DNA of 64,000 nt from Blastomussa wellsi (Eukaryota; Cnidaria; Anthozoa; Scleractinia; Plerogyridae): positions 9,246,016 through 9,310,015 of the forward strand of contig OX393564.1 of assembly GCA_947652115.1 (NCBI GenBank). The letters run 5' to 3'. The translations under genes were made by a program, and so were the position numbers. Shown one piece after another: positions 8,801-19,900 of this stretch. The notes under the pieces are model-generated. The model worked only from the letters and a program-made list of their open reading frames with translations, made no database searches and was not told the DNA's origin. Positions within the stretch are counted from its first letter, which is position 1, and each line of letters begins with the position of its first letter.

Positions 8801-9000
8801 NNNNNNNNNNNNNNNNNNNNNNNNNNNNNNNNNNNNNNNNNNNNNNNNNNNNNNNNNNNNNNNNNNNNNNNNNNNNNNNNNNNNNNNNNNNNNNNNNNNN
8901 NNNNNNNNNNNNNNNNNNNNNNNNNNNNNNNNNNNNNNNNNNNNNNNNNNNNNNNNNNNNNNNNNNNNNNNNNNNNNNNNNNNNNNNNNNNNNNNNNNNN
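8801..9000. other. Assembly gap (200 N)
   Basis: Exactly 200 undetermined bases, typical of a scaffold gap of unknown size. ORFs crossing it have no meaning. Confidence 0.98.
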
Positions 9001-9097
9001 CAACTAATTTATTCCGTTGTTTTCACGTTACCAGGCACCAGCCGATTGCGAAGCTCCATCTTTCTGTATATAAAAAACGCACGACCCACAATTCCTT

Positions 9098-9253
9098 GAT
9101 TCGCTCCGACGAAGGGGTAAGGCTCGAAACGTCAGCTCTTGAATCTCTTCACGGTGGCCAATTCACATTATCAACCCAGTTAATAAAACCAAATTATATT
9201 GTTATACTTCCCACCGACGCAGCACCAAAGTTTCTTTAGAAACTTACCCCCTC
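9098..9253. mobile_element. Palindromic Penelope-like element, copy 2 (half copy)
   Basis: Only the right arm and tail are present: GATTCGCTCCGACGAAGG through AACTTACCCCCTC. The left arm is missing, which fits a 5'-truncated insertion, although the gap at 8801-9000 lies close by. Confidence 0.65.
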
Positions 9254-9478
9254 TATCTTAGTCACGTTTTGTTTGTTATGTAATCAAAGATCGGTTCGTG
9301 TTGCTCGCTCACGGAAAATGTGTTCCTAGAAAGGATTTTGTCGGTAAAGGCAAGGACTTCATTAATTGAAAACAAAAAATGATAAAATAACCGCCTGCGG
9401 GAACTGAATTTTTTTGAAGATGAAGATTTTTGCATTTGACAGGTATGATGTGACATTGTTGAAAAGCGTGTCGTGTTA

Positions 9479-9873
9479 GGCTACGTCCACACTAAGCTGG
9501 ATAAATTTGAAAACAGCGTTTTCGTTTCGAACGCGGATAAAATGTTTTCTGTCCACATTATACCGTTTAAAAATTGTTTCGCCATCGATTTTGAAACGCT
9601 GCTTCGCAAGAAACGCTTAATACGTGCAAGAACATGCCCACATTGTCCAAGCAACGTTATTCGATTGTTTTGATGTCAGCGTTTTCAAAAAGTTCCGTTC
9701 CCGCCGTCCACACTAACACACCTAGCCAGTGTTTTAAAATTTATCCACCTTGGAGAGCGTTTTCAAAAAGTTCCGTTTTCGGTGACCGAAAACGCCGTTT
9801 TAGTGTGGACGGAAGGCCAATCCGGAGAAAAAAGTGCGTTTTCAAATTTATCCGTATTAGTGTGGACGTAGCC
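9479..9873. mobile_element. PIF/Harbinger-like MITE
   Basis: The 395-bp element has terminal inverted repeats: GGCTACGTCCACACTAA at the left and its complement TTAGTGTGGACGTAGCC at the right, extending through GGATAAATTTGAAAAC. TTA at 9476-9478 and 9874-9876 is a 3-bp target duplication as in PIF/Harbinger. It has no coding capacity; internal GTTTTCAAAAAGTTCCGTT repeats are present. Confidence 0.8.
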
Positions 9874-9876
9874 TTA

Positions 9877-12556
9877 GAAAGCATATTATTGTAACCGCGT
9901 GGTTTTTGAAAAGGAACCAATGAACATTTTAAAATCTCTTTCTAGATCTTTGTATCAAGGTGTATTAATATGTCACTATTAGTATGTCATTTTAAAACGT
10001 AAAGCCATCCGTTGAAAGCTTCATGTGCATCACAAAAGGAAATTCGAGAACATTGGAAACTAAACATTTGATTAAATACACCTGAATAAATTAATCACAA
10101 AACTGCTTTTTCAAGCGAGATAGCGCTCGCGATACTTTCTTCGACATGACTCAGTTGGTCATCGCATTGATGATTCAGCTTGATAATGACGTAACGAAAC
10201 CAGCCAATGCGAAGCGAGAGGTTTTTTATATGCTTTACTAGCAGAACAATTTAGCGCCGAAAATTGACTCCTCCCACAAATGTCCCCTATTCCTCGCCAT
10301 GTGCTCTGTTTCGCTCGAATTTTTTTGTTATTGAGTGAGTTGCAGGTTTCGGAGGTGCACATTACTTACCAAAAGCGAAGGAGATTCATTCATGATCAGC
10401 GAAGCAGCCAAAAGAATGTTATCTTGGTGTTAGATAGCACTTTGGTGAATAGAAAAACACGAGAAGAATATTGATTAAATCGATTTTGGCGTTCAATGGT
10501 TATCTGAAATATAGCAATAATTTTTTGCTTCAACTGTATGTTGGTGTATGTAACTTACATGCCTCAGAGATGAGATTATTTGAAACAAATTTAAATGAGA
10601 ATACCTAAAAGTAATAATACCGCTCTTTTATACATTTCAATGAACAATCTTTCTGATGATTTGAACTTTCGGCTGTAATACGCATGTTGCGTTGTATACA
10701 TTTTAACGACTTTGAAACAAGTAACAATTGCTTTACGGAAGAAGCCATTTTTTGCCATCGCTTATTAAATAAACAACTGGTAACGTCTGTTATCAAAACT
10801 ATATTTCGTAAGCAAAACTATTTAAAAGATTACCCCGTGATGTAAAATATTATCCTATCTCACCGTGTATACATCTGCAGTAAATTGAGTGGTGCATCAA
10901 CTTTTTTTGAACAACACGCCAACTATTTATAATAAAAAATATATCTTAAATTGGAAATTCATTGCCATGATCATTCCTCACTTTCACTTTCAAAAAAAAC
11001 GTTTCGCTAAACATTAAAGATAGTCTAGCCTCCCTCGTTTAAATAAATTGAATAAATGAAATTATAATTAAACTTTTCCCAACGTGTGGGCTCGAAGTTA
11101 ATTAACTTTTCCTGTTCTGTTTAAACTACCCATTGTATTACAACATAAATTATTCGCAGCCATGCACAGTTAAAGCGGGCTGGCTAGACTGTGTTAAATC
11201 TTGAGGGCACTGATGGCACAATAACGGACGTGTAGGTTTCTTTCCGCATTTGTCTTTGTTCAGCTATACTTGTAACAAGAAGCACAAACTTTAAACTGAC
11301 TAGGACAGAGTAGACGTCTGTTTACTGGTAAGTTTGGAAGCCGTGTTAGTGTTTAATTGAATATAGCAAAATGTAAATGTAGAAGATTTTAACGAGCGCA
11401 CTTAGCATCATTTTTGGGTAAAGTCTCTGCAAACATTTGTAAAGCCTTTTCAAGCGGTTCTATTGCTTAATTATTTGGGAATACATAGTCGGCTTTAAAT
11501 TTCCACCAAACATTGTTGAAAAGAATGAATAGAGAATTTGTGCTTTGGGGGTGGGTTAAATTGTTTACGCAAACCTTATATCATCTCGAAAACTGGTCAA
11601 AATCAAAATTATAAACCTCCAGAACCTTACATATTGTAAAACATGTTAGACTGAATTGTTTTAGTTCAATTTTAAACCGTGCTTTCACCATTTTTTAACG
11701 GAAATTTTTATTTATTTTCTTCACGGCTTCACTTTGCGATAACATTTTCTTGTTTTGAAACCTTTTTTGTTCAAAGCTCTGAAGAAGACCGCCAGAGCCA
11801 TCGTCTGGAAAATTGCTCGGATGTTTGCAAAATGGAAAGGAAATTGAAAACACTCTAACTTGGCCAGAATGTTGGCCAACTGGTCTAATTTCTAAAAAAC
11901 CAAAACATGTTTTCTCTTTCAGGCGAACGGCGATGACATAACGGCTTGAGAGCTTTCGTGTAAGTTTTCGATGCTACATACAAAATATTCACCCAGTTAA
12001 ATTCCTCAGTTTAATACCCTCTTTGTTGGAAAATCATTTTACAAAAGCATTCTGCCCGGCAAAGCCCGAGAAAGACTTTACCGCCTGAAATGAACGGTTG
12101 ATGAACGGTTATGACAATTAGATATTTTTAGAGGAGCCAACATTGAAATCGTGGTATGTCCCGCTTGAATTATCAGTATGCAACGATGGAAGATATTCCT
12201 TTAGTTAATGATTCCAAAACATGCTAGCCAATAACTGTGCTTGTTGATACTTCTTTCTTGTCTACTGCATCAAATGAAACATTCACGTTTGGCCTGTGCA
12301 GAAGAATGTGGTTTGGAGTCCGGCAAAGCTTCAAAACTACGTTTTATAGCTACCTGACTGCAAGTAATATACGTACCCTTTTCCTGTCTGCAAACAATTA
12401 TTATCAAGATTTTCCATCCCATAAAAAATGCCAGATCATAGCTTTACATTAATTGTACGAGACAAAGGTAAAAGTGGAAGGATGCTGTATGCGCTTTGTT
12501 TAAACACGGAGAATCATCAGTTAAGCTAAAAGTTACATGATTGTCGTGTGGGAATC
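9877..12556. other. Intergenic stretch without supported genes
   Basis: AT-rich DNA with many short ORFs but no domain, splice-consistent exon chain, RNA gene or clear inverted repeat that I could support. Confidence 0.4.
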
Positions 12557-12715
12557 TTATATCTCAGATACCTTCTTAATACCCCTTTTAAGCTGCCCAA
12601 TAGAACCAACGCTTTTTAAATCCTGGGGCAAGTTATTCCACGAACAAGCCCCAGCATAACAAAAGCTTCGTTTCAAGTAATTAGTATTTGGCTTGGGCAG
12701 CGAGACTTTCCGCAC
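12557..12715 (-). mobile_element. CR1-like LINE C-terminal fragment
   Basis: Minus-strand reading gives LPKPNTNYLKRSFCYAGACS then WNNLPQDLKSVGSIGQLKRG and a stop at 12557-12559. The WNxLPxxLxS...FKxG pattern is the C-terminal signature of CR1/Jockey-type reverse transcriptase proteins. It is directly joined upstream to a tRNA-like segment (12716-12765). Confidence 0.65.
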
Positions 12716-12765
12716 AACAGTCCAGCGCTCTACCAACTGCGGTAACCAGGCGGCGGTTAGAAGCC
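12716..12765 (-). repeat. tRNA-derived SINE head fragment
   Basis: The complement reads CGCAGTTGGTAGAGCGCTGG followed by ACTGTTGTGCGG, closely matching a tRNA D-arm (Pol III A box) and anticodon arm. No B box follows; the sequence passes straight into LINE coding sequence. Confidence 0.45.
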
Positions 12766-12769
12766 ATTT

Positions 12770-13168
12770 TTAATTTTAAACACCCAGTCTGCGAGAAGAT
12801 ACACCCAGTCTGCGAGAAGATACACAGACTATTCCTCGCTTGTTGAAGGAAAAGTTTGAAACGAATAAACATAGAAACACAAAAGCGTGGCGTGCCTTCT
12901 AGCCCAGTGTTGGCGCTACGCAGCAGATCAAGTATTGGTTAAGGCCGCAAAAAGCCTTTTTCGGTTATCCATTCAAACAAAGTGATCTAGTCAAATCGTT
13001 CTTTCAATATTTTTGGCAATTGTTACTAGTTACGATCCCGGGAGCAAAATCGATTATTTCCAAAGGAGCTCCATACACTACGGTTTAAAACCAACCAAAA
13101 ATACTAAACAGAAATCTCATCTTGTTTTATTTTTAATTCGTACATACAGCTGTAGATAGCTTGAAATG
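12770..13168. other. Unassigned stretch
   Basis: Includes a tandem pair ACACCCAGTCTGCGAGAAGAT near 12780-12820. No gene is supported. Confidence 0.35.
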
Positions 13169-13169
13169 T

Positions 13170-13590
13170 TATCTGGCTCCGCTAACCAATGATAAATACC
13201 AAGAGCTTCGTCAACTACAACCGGGCGCAACCTCTCTCTTTAGACTGCTTTATAGCATTTATAGCTTTATAGCATGGACCGCTCTCCATGTTCCACGAGT
13301 TGTCTGGTCTCTTCACTGGTTTGCTCGTTCCCAATAAACTCAAGGATTTCAGAAATCGAACTTGATCTTCCATATTAAGTAAAACCAGAGGAGAAATAAG
13401 AAGAAAGATTGACTTCGCATTCGACAAAAAAAACCTCACTGTGTCAAAAACAATCGGAGCGGACTGAAAAATCAGCGATTTTCCCGACCCTGTTGCTTGG
13501 ATTCGGAAGACATCCTGGCCGCTAACCAGCTTCTCAAGAGCGTCTCGTTGCAAATTTTTAAAAATTCCGATCTTAAAGGGCCCTAGTCAG
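13170..13590 (-). pseudogene. RecQ-like helicase N-terminal fragment
   Basis: Minus-strand reading from about 13590 gives IFKNLQRDALEKLVSGQDVF then QATGSGKSLIFQSAPIVF, with Walker A (motif I) and a preceding Q-like motif. ISPLVLLNMEDQVRFLKSLS matches motif Ia of RecQ-type helicases. After a shortened spacer and a frame change at about 13222, VVVDEALGIYHW appears, where motif II DEAH/DEAC reads DEAL. The segment between the motifs is too short and no later motifs follow. RecQ-like genes are often duplicated in cnidarian genomes, so a retro- or transposon-carried copy is plausible. Non-functional. Confidence 0.65.
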
Positions 13591-13599
13591 CCAAACCTT

Positions 13600-14008
13600 T
13601 ATTATTGTATACATGTGAGAATTTGAGTATTATTTTTTACGCAGATCGTGTCGAAACGAAAGAAATCCCTTGAGAAACCTGATCGCATTCCACATTCATA
13701 AATTCTGCATTGCCAGCCATTTTGTAAACTTTGTCTGACAAGATAATTTATGCGGCCTAACAAAAATCTGCAGGCCAAATTCTGATTGGCCAAGACCAAA
13801 GAAAGAAATCTCATGAATCGGGGAGGAGCACGGGCTCCGGTTCCCGAACAGCGACTGCTAATCGAGCCGACACTGTAGCTCGTGTCTTGTTAAAAAAAAA
13901 AGGACTAGAATTTGGCCATATCTCTTCATTGTTGTCATTGACAGAACGAGCCCGTTACGGGGGAATTTCGTACGATTTTACACTGTTTATTTATTCCTCA
14001 TATCAGTA
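13600..14008. other. Unassigned stretch
   Basis: No supported gene or repeat between the helicase relic and the outer TIR element. Confidence 0.35.
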
Positions 14009-15945
14009 GCCTGCGAATACAGCCGTCCCTCTTCGCTCCCGGCCGAGGGGTGTTTCGCAAGAAGGACATCTGCGACTTACCGCCGAAAATTACATACTGA
14101 TGACGTTGACCACTAATTAGATTTGCGAAATATAAGTTGGTCTCACGTCATTAGCGTTTATTTAGTTGCTTACTGCTCGTCAGAGAATTCATTGAATAAA
14201 CGAGTGAAGCCACTCAAGGACGTATTAAAAGCGGACAATTTTTATCGCGAAAATCCGGAATACCTTTACAAGTAGTAGCCTCCCACGCAGACCGTCCTTT
14301 GGGTTTCGTCACGCGTTCCTTCGCCACGGACGTCTGTTGAATCGACACTCCACTTCCGTTCACAGGCCGTTTAATACAATTAAAGAAAACAGTCAGTATT
14401 GACTCATTGTATGACAGTTATCCTATTACATGTTACGAAAGAATGGAAATCGTCGCCCGCGGATTAGTCATTAATCCTTTGATGTTCTCTTTCTATTTAT
14501 GTGTATATGGATGCGACTCCTAAAAAGTTATTCGGGCGGTCTGCTTTCTTTCTTTGTGACTGGGAAATTCCGTGCATATTCAAAGTCTTATCAACAGTGC
14601 CATTGGCATTGACGAGTAAATTAGTCATCTGTGTGATGCACTGTCGTTCGTTTTGAAAAAGTTTCAAACAATTTTCTTTCATTGAAAGAAAGGTTCAAAA
14701 ATACTTTGACTTACGAATGAAGTACTTACGTATTAAACGAAAGGATTCAGCAGCAGAGGAAGCATCGCCGCCGCGATACAGAAACAATCAGCAGCACTTA
14801 CATGTTGAATCCTTCCGATAACCTCGGAGTGAGAGTGCAGCGAAATTTCTTCTATTTCTGCGCCATTTAGCCAAGGTTCTGTTATCCAAAAAAATACCCT
14901 GCCTCTTGTACTTCTTCTTTTAGCGAAGAAACAGTTGCACGATCGGCCGCAAATTTCAACAATCACGTAATATCTTTAATATTAAACACGAGTTTTCCCA
15001 AAACTGGCAAGTTGCCTCTGATTGGTTTAAAGCCATGAACGGAAGTGGACGTTCGATTCAGCAGACGTCCGGGGGAAGGAACGCATTACGAAGCCCAAAG
15101 GACATGTGCGTGGAGGCTATACAAGGACATCAGCTAAGATTTAAAAGTCAAAGCTGCGAAATCACTAAATGAAACCCATCATAGCACTTCTTTCTGAACG
15201 GCTCTTTTGATCTTTTCTCTTCCTGTTGATCATTATTAAAACTCGTGTATTTTTTGTGGCATTTATGCTTTGTAAGATCGGTTCAGATTAGTCACATTTT
15301 GTTAGCTGTACCTTGTCTGTCTTTTCCGAGACCTTTTGTCCGCTGCTTCTGTTGTGGAAACAATAAAAACCGCTGGTGTAAAAATTTATTTATTTGTTAC
15401 AGGCAGGCTGTGGCATATCCTTTCTGTACGCCTTTAAAGTGCCCCTTTGGCCGAGTGGGAGACTAATGCGAACGATAGGTGAAAATATCGACAAGACTGC
15501 CTTCACTTCTAGCGCTCGTGAAAAAAAAGGATTCAATATTTCTAAAAAAAATTTTCGAAAATGAGTTCTTCACAGATATGGAAATCTACCAAAAGAAAAC
15601 AAATTGAAGGGTTAGGGGCACTTTAAGCTTTGAGGTCGTTCATAAAGCACTATTGCTCTTATTTCCCAAACACAATGAAGTAAAAGCTAAGTTAAAGCTT
15701 CATAATCCGCCGCCCGGTCTGCCTTTAGTCTGCAATAATATCCGGCTTCTATTTTCTTTGATGAAATGAGTTGATATATTTAACATACATTATGCAAATT
15801 GCCTAGTTGACCAATGAGCGTTCGTGACCAGATTTGGGACAGCTTCACGACGTCAGTATTAAATTTTCGGCGGTAAATTGCAGACGTCCTTCTTGTGAAA
15901 TGCCTCTCGGGCCGGGAGCGAAGAAGGACGGCTGTATTCGCAGGC
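14009..15945. mobile_element. Outer long-TIR DNA element
   Basis: The left end GCCTGCGAATACAGCCGTCC (14009) is mirrored by GGACGGCTGTATTCGCAGGC ending at 15945. The inverted pairing continues through CTTCGCTCCCGGCC, AGAAGGAC and CCGCCGAAAATT, giving arms of roughly 100 bp. No transposase is recognised. A second TIR element is nested within it. The right end is only 75 bp from the DEG/ENaC start codon. No convincing target duplication was found. Confidence 0.65.
14276..15119. mobile_element. Inner TIR element nested in the outer one
   Basis: TAGCCTCCCACGCAGACCGT at the left is mirrored by the complement of the right end (CCAAAGGACATGTGCGTGGAGGCTA). The arms extend about 90 bp through CCTTTGGG, CGTTCCTTC, GGACGTCTG and CACTTCCGTTC. 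It is non-coding as far as can be seen. Its position inside the 14009-15945 arms implies a later insertion. Confidence 0.65.
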
Positions 15946-16020
15946 GATATATTAATTTGCAAATTGTAAAGTAATGTTAGTCAATAACTTCAACCTGCAG
16001 GGAACTCTGGTCCAAAGCAA

Positions 16021-16935
16021 ATGGATAACAGCCAAAAACCCAGTGGGAGTGAAACATACAGGTCAAATTTAGAAAGAAGGTGGAAAGAATTTCTGAACGA
16101 CACGACTCTACATGGCATAAGAAACGTTGCGTCCTCAAGAAAGAAATTCATCCGAATAACGTGGTTGATCCTTCTGTTAGCTGCTGGCACGTATTATCTT
16201 GTGACTGTTTACAAGGCATTTAACAAGTATCTCCATCATCCAGTTACCACCAGAATAACCATGAATCATTTGACGAATATGGTCTTTCCTGCAGTGACCA
16301 TATGCCCAAATAATTTATTCAGTAAGGCTAAAGTTATGATTTGGGACGACAATCCAGCTTTCTCAGCGCAAGGTTTGAATCTGAACGTGTGCTCGGTCAC
16401 AAAAGATGTGCGCGAGTCGAAGATGAACAACTTACCATGTTGTTTGGCAATGATATGTTGCTGTGTCGATGTGGGTTTTCCTTTAGAAGTAGGTTACATT
16501 TCCAACTGTACCAGTGAAAGAAGGATTACTTTACGCTATACTCTACAGCAATCAGGCGTTGATTTTAACCCTGAAGATTTCCTTCTGCATTACAGTAGAG
16601 ACATGACTGGTTTCTTAAGCCACAGTTTTATGTGCTCCTTCAGCTGGAATTCGGCATGTGACGCCTCCGATTTTGTGGTAAAACTCACAGATCATGGTCT
16701 ATGCTACACATTTAATTCCGGAGAAGACGGTAAATCGGTCAAGAATGTCTCGCTGTCAGGACTAAATAGTGGACTCAGCTTGATGCTTAACGCAAATTAT
16801 AGTGATGAAACAATTGGAAAGCTTTCTCGAGGATTCAAAGTATTGATTCATAAACACGGTGAATACTTTGATGACTGGGATGGAATTAGTATATCACCAG
16901 GAACTCATGCTTCAATTACAGTTTCAGAACAGAGG
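16021..16935 (+). CDS. DEG/ENaC channel exon 1
   Basis: 305 codons: N-terminus with the HG motif, first membrane segment, FPAVTICPNN, GLCYTFNSGE, GLSLMLN and GFKVLIHKHGE. It ends AGG|GTAAGT, phase 0. The reading frame would continue 8 codons into the intron before a stop. Confidence 0.9.
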
Positions 16936-19900
16936 GTAAGTTTTCAAGTGGGAAAAGGCTGATAAGAAGCAAAAGCATGTTTTGACACGGTCAAACGAGT
17001 CCGAAAGCGAACTTAAAGTGTGTAATATAATGATATAAGCATCTTAAGCACATGTCCACAGCAAATTTAATGACGACTGTTACTTATTTTCACGATTTTC
17101 ACGATTCAGTGCAAAAGGATAATGAACTCAAGACCCGCGAAGAAACGTTATCGCAAAATCAATGTCGCGGAATGTTAAACCCTGGTGTAGAACCATTATT
17201 AACCTTAATGCCAGCAGATCAAAAGAAGACTTCTCGCAAATACTGAACCGTGTACCACGATAACGTCGAGATTTCCCGCAAAAGTAAAAAGTTTTGTCTT
17301 GATATGATTGATATGATTGTGTTTAATGTCATTTTAAAATATGGCTTTTCAAATAATAGCGCCCATTCTGAGATTAACCGATAAGTAACATGTGCGAAAA
17401 GTGATTTTTATGCCAAATAGCGAAATTTAAATCTCACGAGATTTGCCTCTTCTATTTTCGCATTTTCGTGAAATGTTCTTGTGGAAATAGGTAAAATAAG
17501 GTACCTATGTACGATCTAATTTGTTGAAAATCAATTCATGATAATTTGACATATAGCCGCTGCATTGTGCTTCTTTCAACAGTTGGTCGTCACTGAAATG
17601 TGCGTGACTAACATGAATAGACCGCCTGTTGTGCATTTAAGATGTACTAAATGCATTATTGTCACTCAAGAAACTAGTCGGAAAGCGAATCACCCATGCA
17701 TGGCCCTCTCTCCATGATAATTATTCAAAATCTACTTTTTGTTCGATGACAAATGCGGGTTATTTTAGGCACGGCACCTTATTGGTTATCTACAATGACG
17801 TTTTCCCGTCATGCAACTTTAGACGGCCGGTTTCTTCGCTTTTGACAATCGCAAAAGGTAGGATATTTGCGGCTAAGACTAGTTTAATCACTTTTCAACA
17901 GCAACAGATTGGACTAAACGTAAAATTATCAATTGGATTATTTCAATCAAATGAAAGGCTAGTGGCCTTCCCAAACATTTACCGGATTTACCTCTGAACA
18001 ACTGTACCATCGGATTTAATAGACCTGCGGTCGATGCTGCTGTTTAAAAATCTTCCAAACATTTTCTTACCGCAAGAAAATCGAATAGCTGTCGAACTTT
18101 CGATGAAATTAATTCCATTAAGGTGGCTGGTCTCAGTTTTTTAGAAAGACACCAACCCAGCTTTAAAAGATTAATACTTCACTGTGTTGGGTCGGTCAGA
18201 CAAGATTTTTCGCGATTGAATAATGTTTCCAAATATGTAGATTTCATTGGCATCGGTGTTAACATAGCAGTGAAACGAGACGCCATGGTTTCTGAAAATC
18301 AACATTTTTCTCGAAATCCAGACCTAAACTTTTCAAACGAATCAACGCGCCTTGTAGCCTACATGTAGATCTTCAACACTGCAAAGTTTGAAAAAAAACC
18401 ATGAGAGCGTTTCTGAAAACAAAAATCAAGTTGAATATTTTGCGGTCAAAATTTAACAAGTTCGCCTCGGTTAGTTCGTTGATTCCAGGGACCTCCTGTA
18501 GATTGAAACAATGTCCTTTCAGTGTTTTATACCTTTGGCACGGAACAACTTTCCTGAAAGGTTTCGTCCAGTTTGCTTCACTAGATTTCTCTCTAAGAAC
18601 CCAAGAGTAATGTCTTTTAATATTATATTAAATATCTCATAGAAGGACCGTCTTTGATATGGGAGCATCTATGTAAAACCTAGTCAACATAATTTTTTTT
18701 TTAAATCTGTAGATCGAAAGTCTAACATTTTGTGGGCTAACCCTGAAAATTTCAAAGGCATTGAACCATTTTAAGAGCGCGAAATTATTATAAAAATATA
18801 GGGTACATATACATTCGTTACGGAAAGTTTTGTTATCAGATTATTTGTTGGTTTATTTCAGAACTTATCTTTTGTCTATATTCTACATATTTGTGTGCTT
18901 TGGAATCAGCAAGTTTGCCATGCTTGACTTGCCGGGCTTGATTTATACAGCCTGGGCGATCGTAAAATACAATAGCAATTGGTATATGGTTGCGGTGACG
19001 CATCACATGCGATTGTGTACCAATCTAAAAAATAATTCTTACTTCCGGTCAAAAACAAGATATGCTCATTTCTCCGCTGATATTCAATCTTTCAACATTT
19101 TTTTTCTTAAATGAAAGATCACACATAGACTATGACTTGGATCTAAAAATCCGATTTTCTGAAAAATTGTCAATCTGAAGGTATACGCTTAACCTTAAAC
19201 AGTAACATTTTTGTGTGCTGCCCAAGTTTTCTCATGTTGCTATCGTCTTTAAAAGTTCAAGAAGAACTCGTTCTCGGAATCGCCACTAAAATTCCTTTAA
19301 ACATTCGATTCAAGTCGCACGTCAAACAAAAAGTGTATCGTCAATAGCTTTTACCGTCTTGTTCTTTTTCGGTGATACAGGACTCTATGGACACCAAACA
19401 AAACCAAGAACATTACAGCATGTTGTTTTACATCTGATGTGTTAATTTTCTGTTTTTCCGCTGAAACTTCCTAGTTTTTAGCACTGCCGTTGCTCCTCCT
19501 TTTTCAGAACTTGGGAAGTTTTCCGCATATGCATGCCGTTTAACTTCCTTCTGCATGTTACTGATCAGTAACTTTTTAAAAAGCTCTTTTCTATTCTAGT
19601 TCACAAACCTTCAGAGCCCTTATGGGAAGTGCCAGAAAACGTCCTTGACGAGTTACGGTAGCTATACCATAGAGGGGTGTATTAAGGAGTGTCTTGCGGA
19701 ACGTGCAATAAAGTTTTGCGGCTGTCGTAGGGCTGGTTACAATGGTAAGTACAATCCGTAATCTGGGTGCCTCAAGGGGCTTTCCCTTTTTCCTGATAGG
19801 AATTGCCATTTTTCTTTCAAATTAAACCAGTCTCCGTTTAACAACACGGTTATAAACTCGCCAGGTTCGAAAAAGAAGACCTGGCTACATGATTTCCTCA

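Noticed and set aside
8713..9099. ORFs on both strands crossing the N run
   Set aside because: They consist mostly of undetermined residues from the assembly gap.
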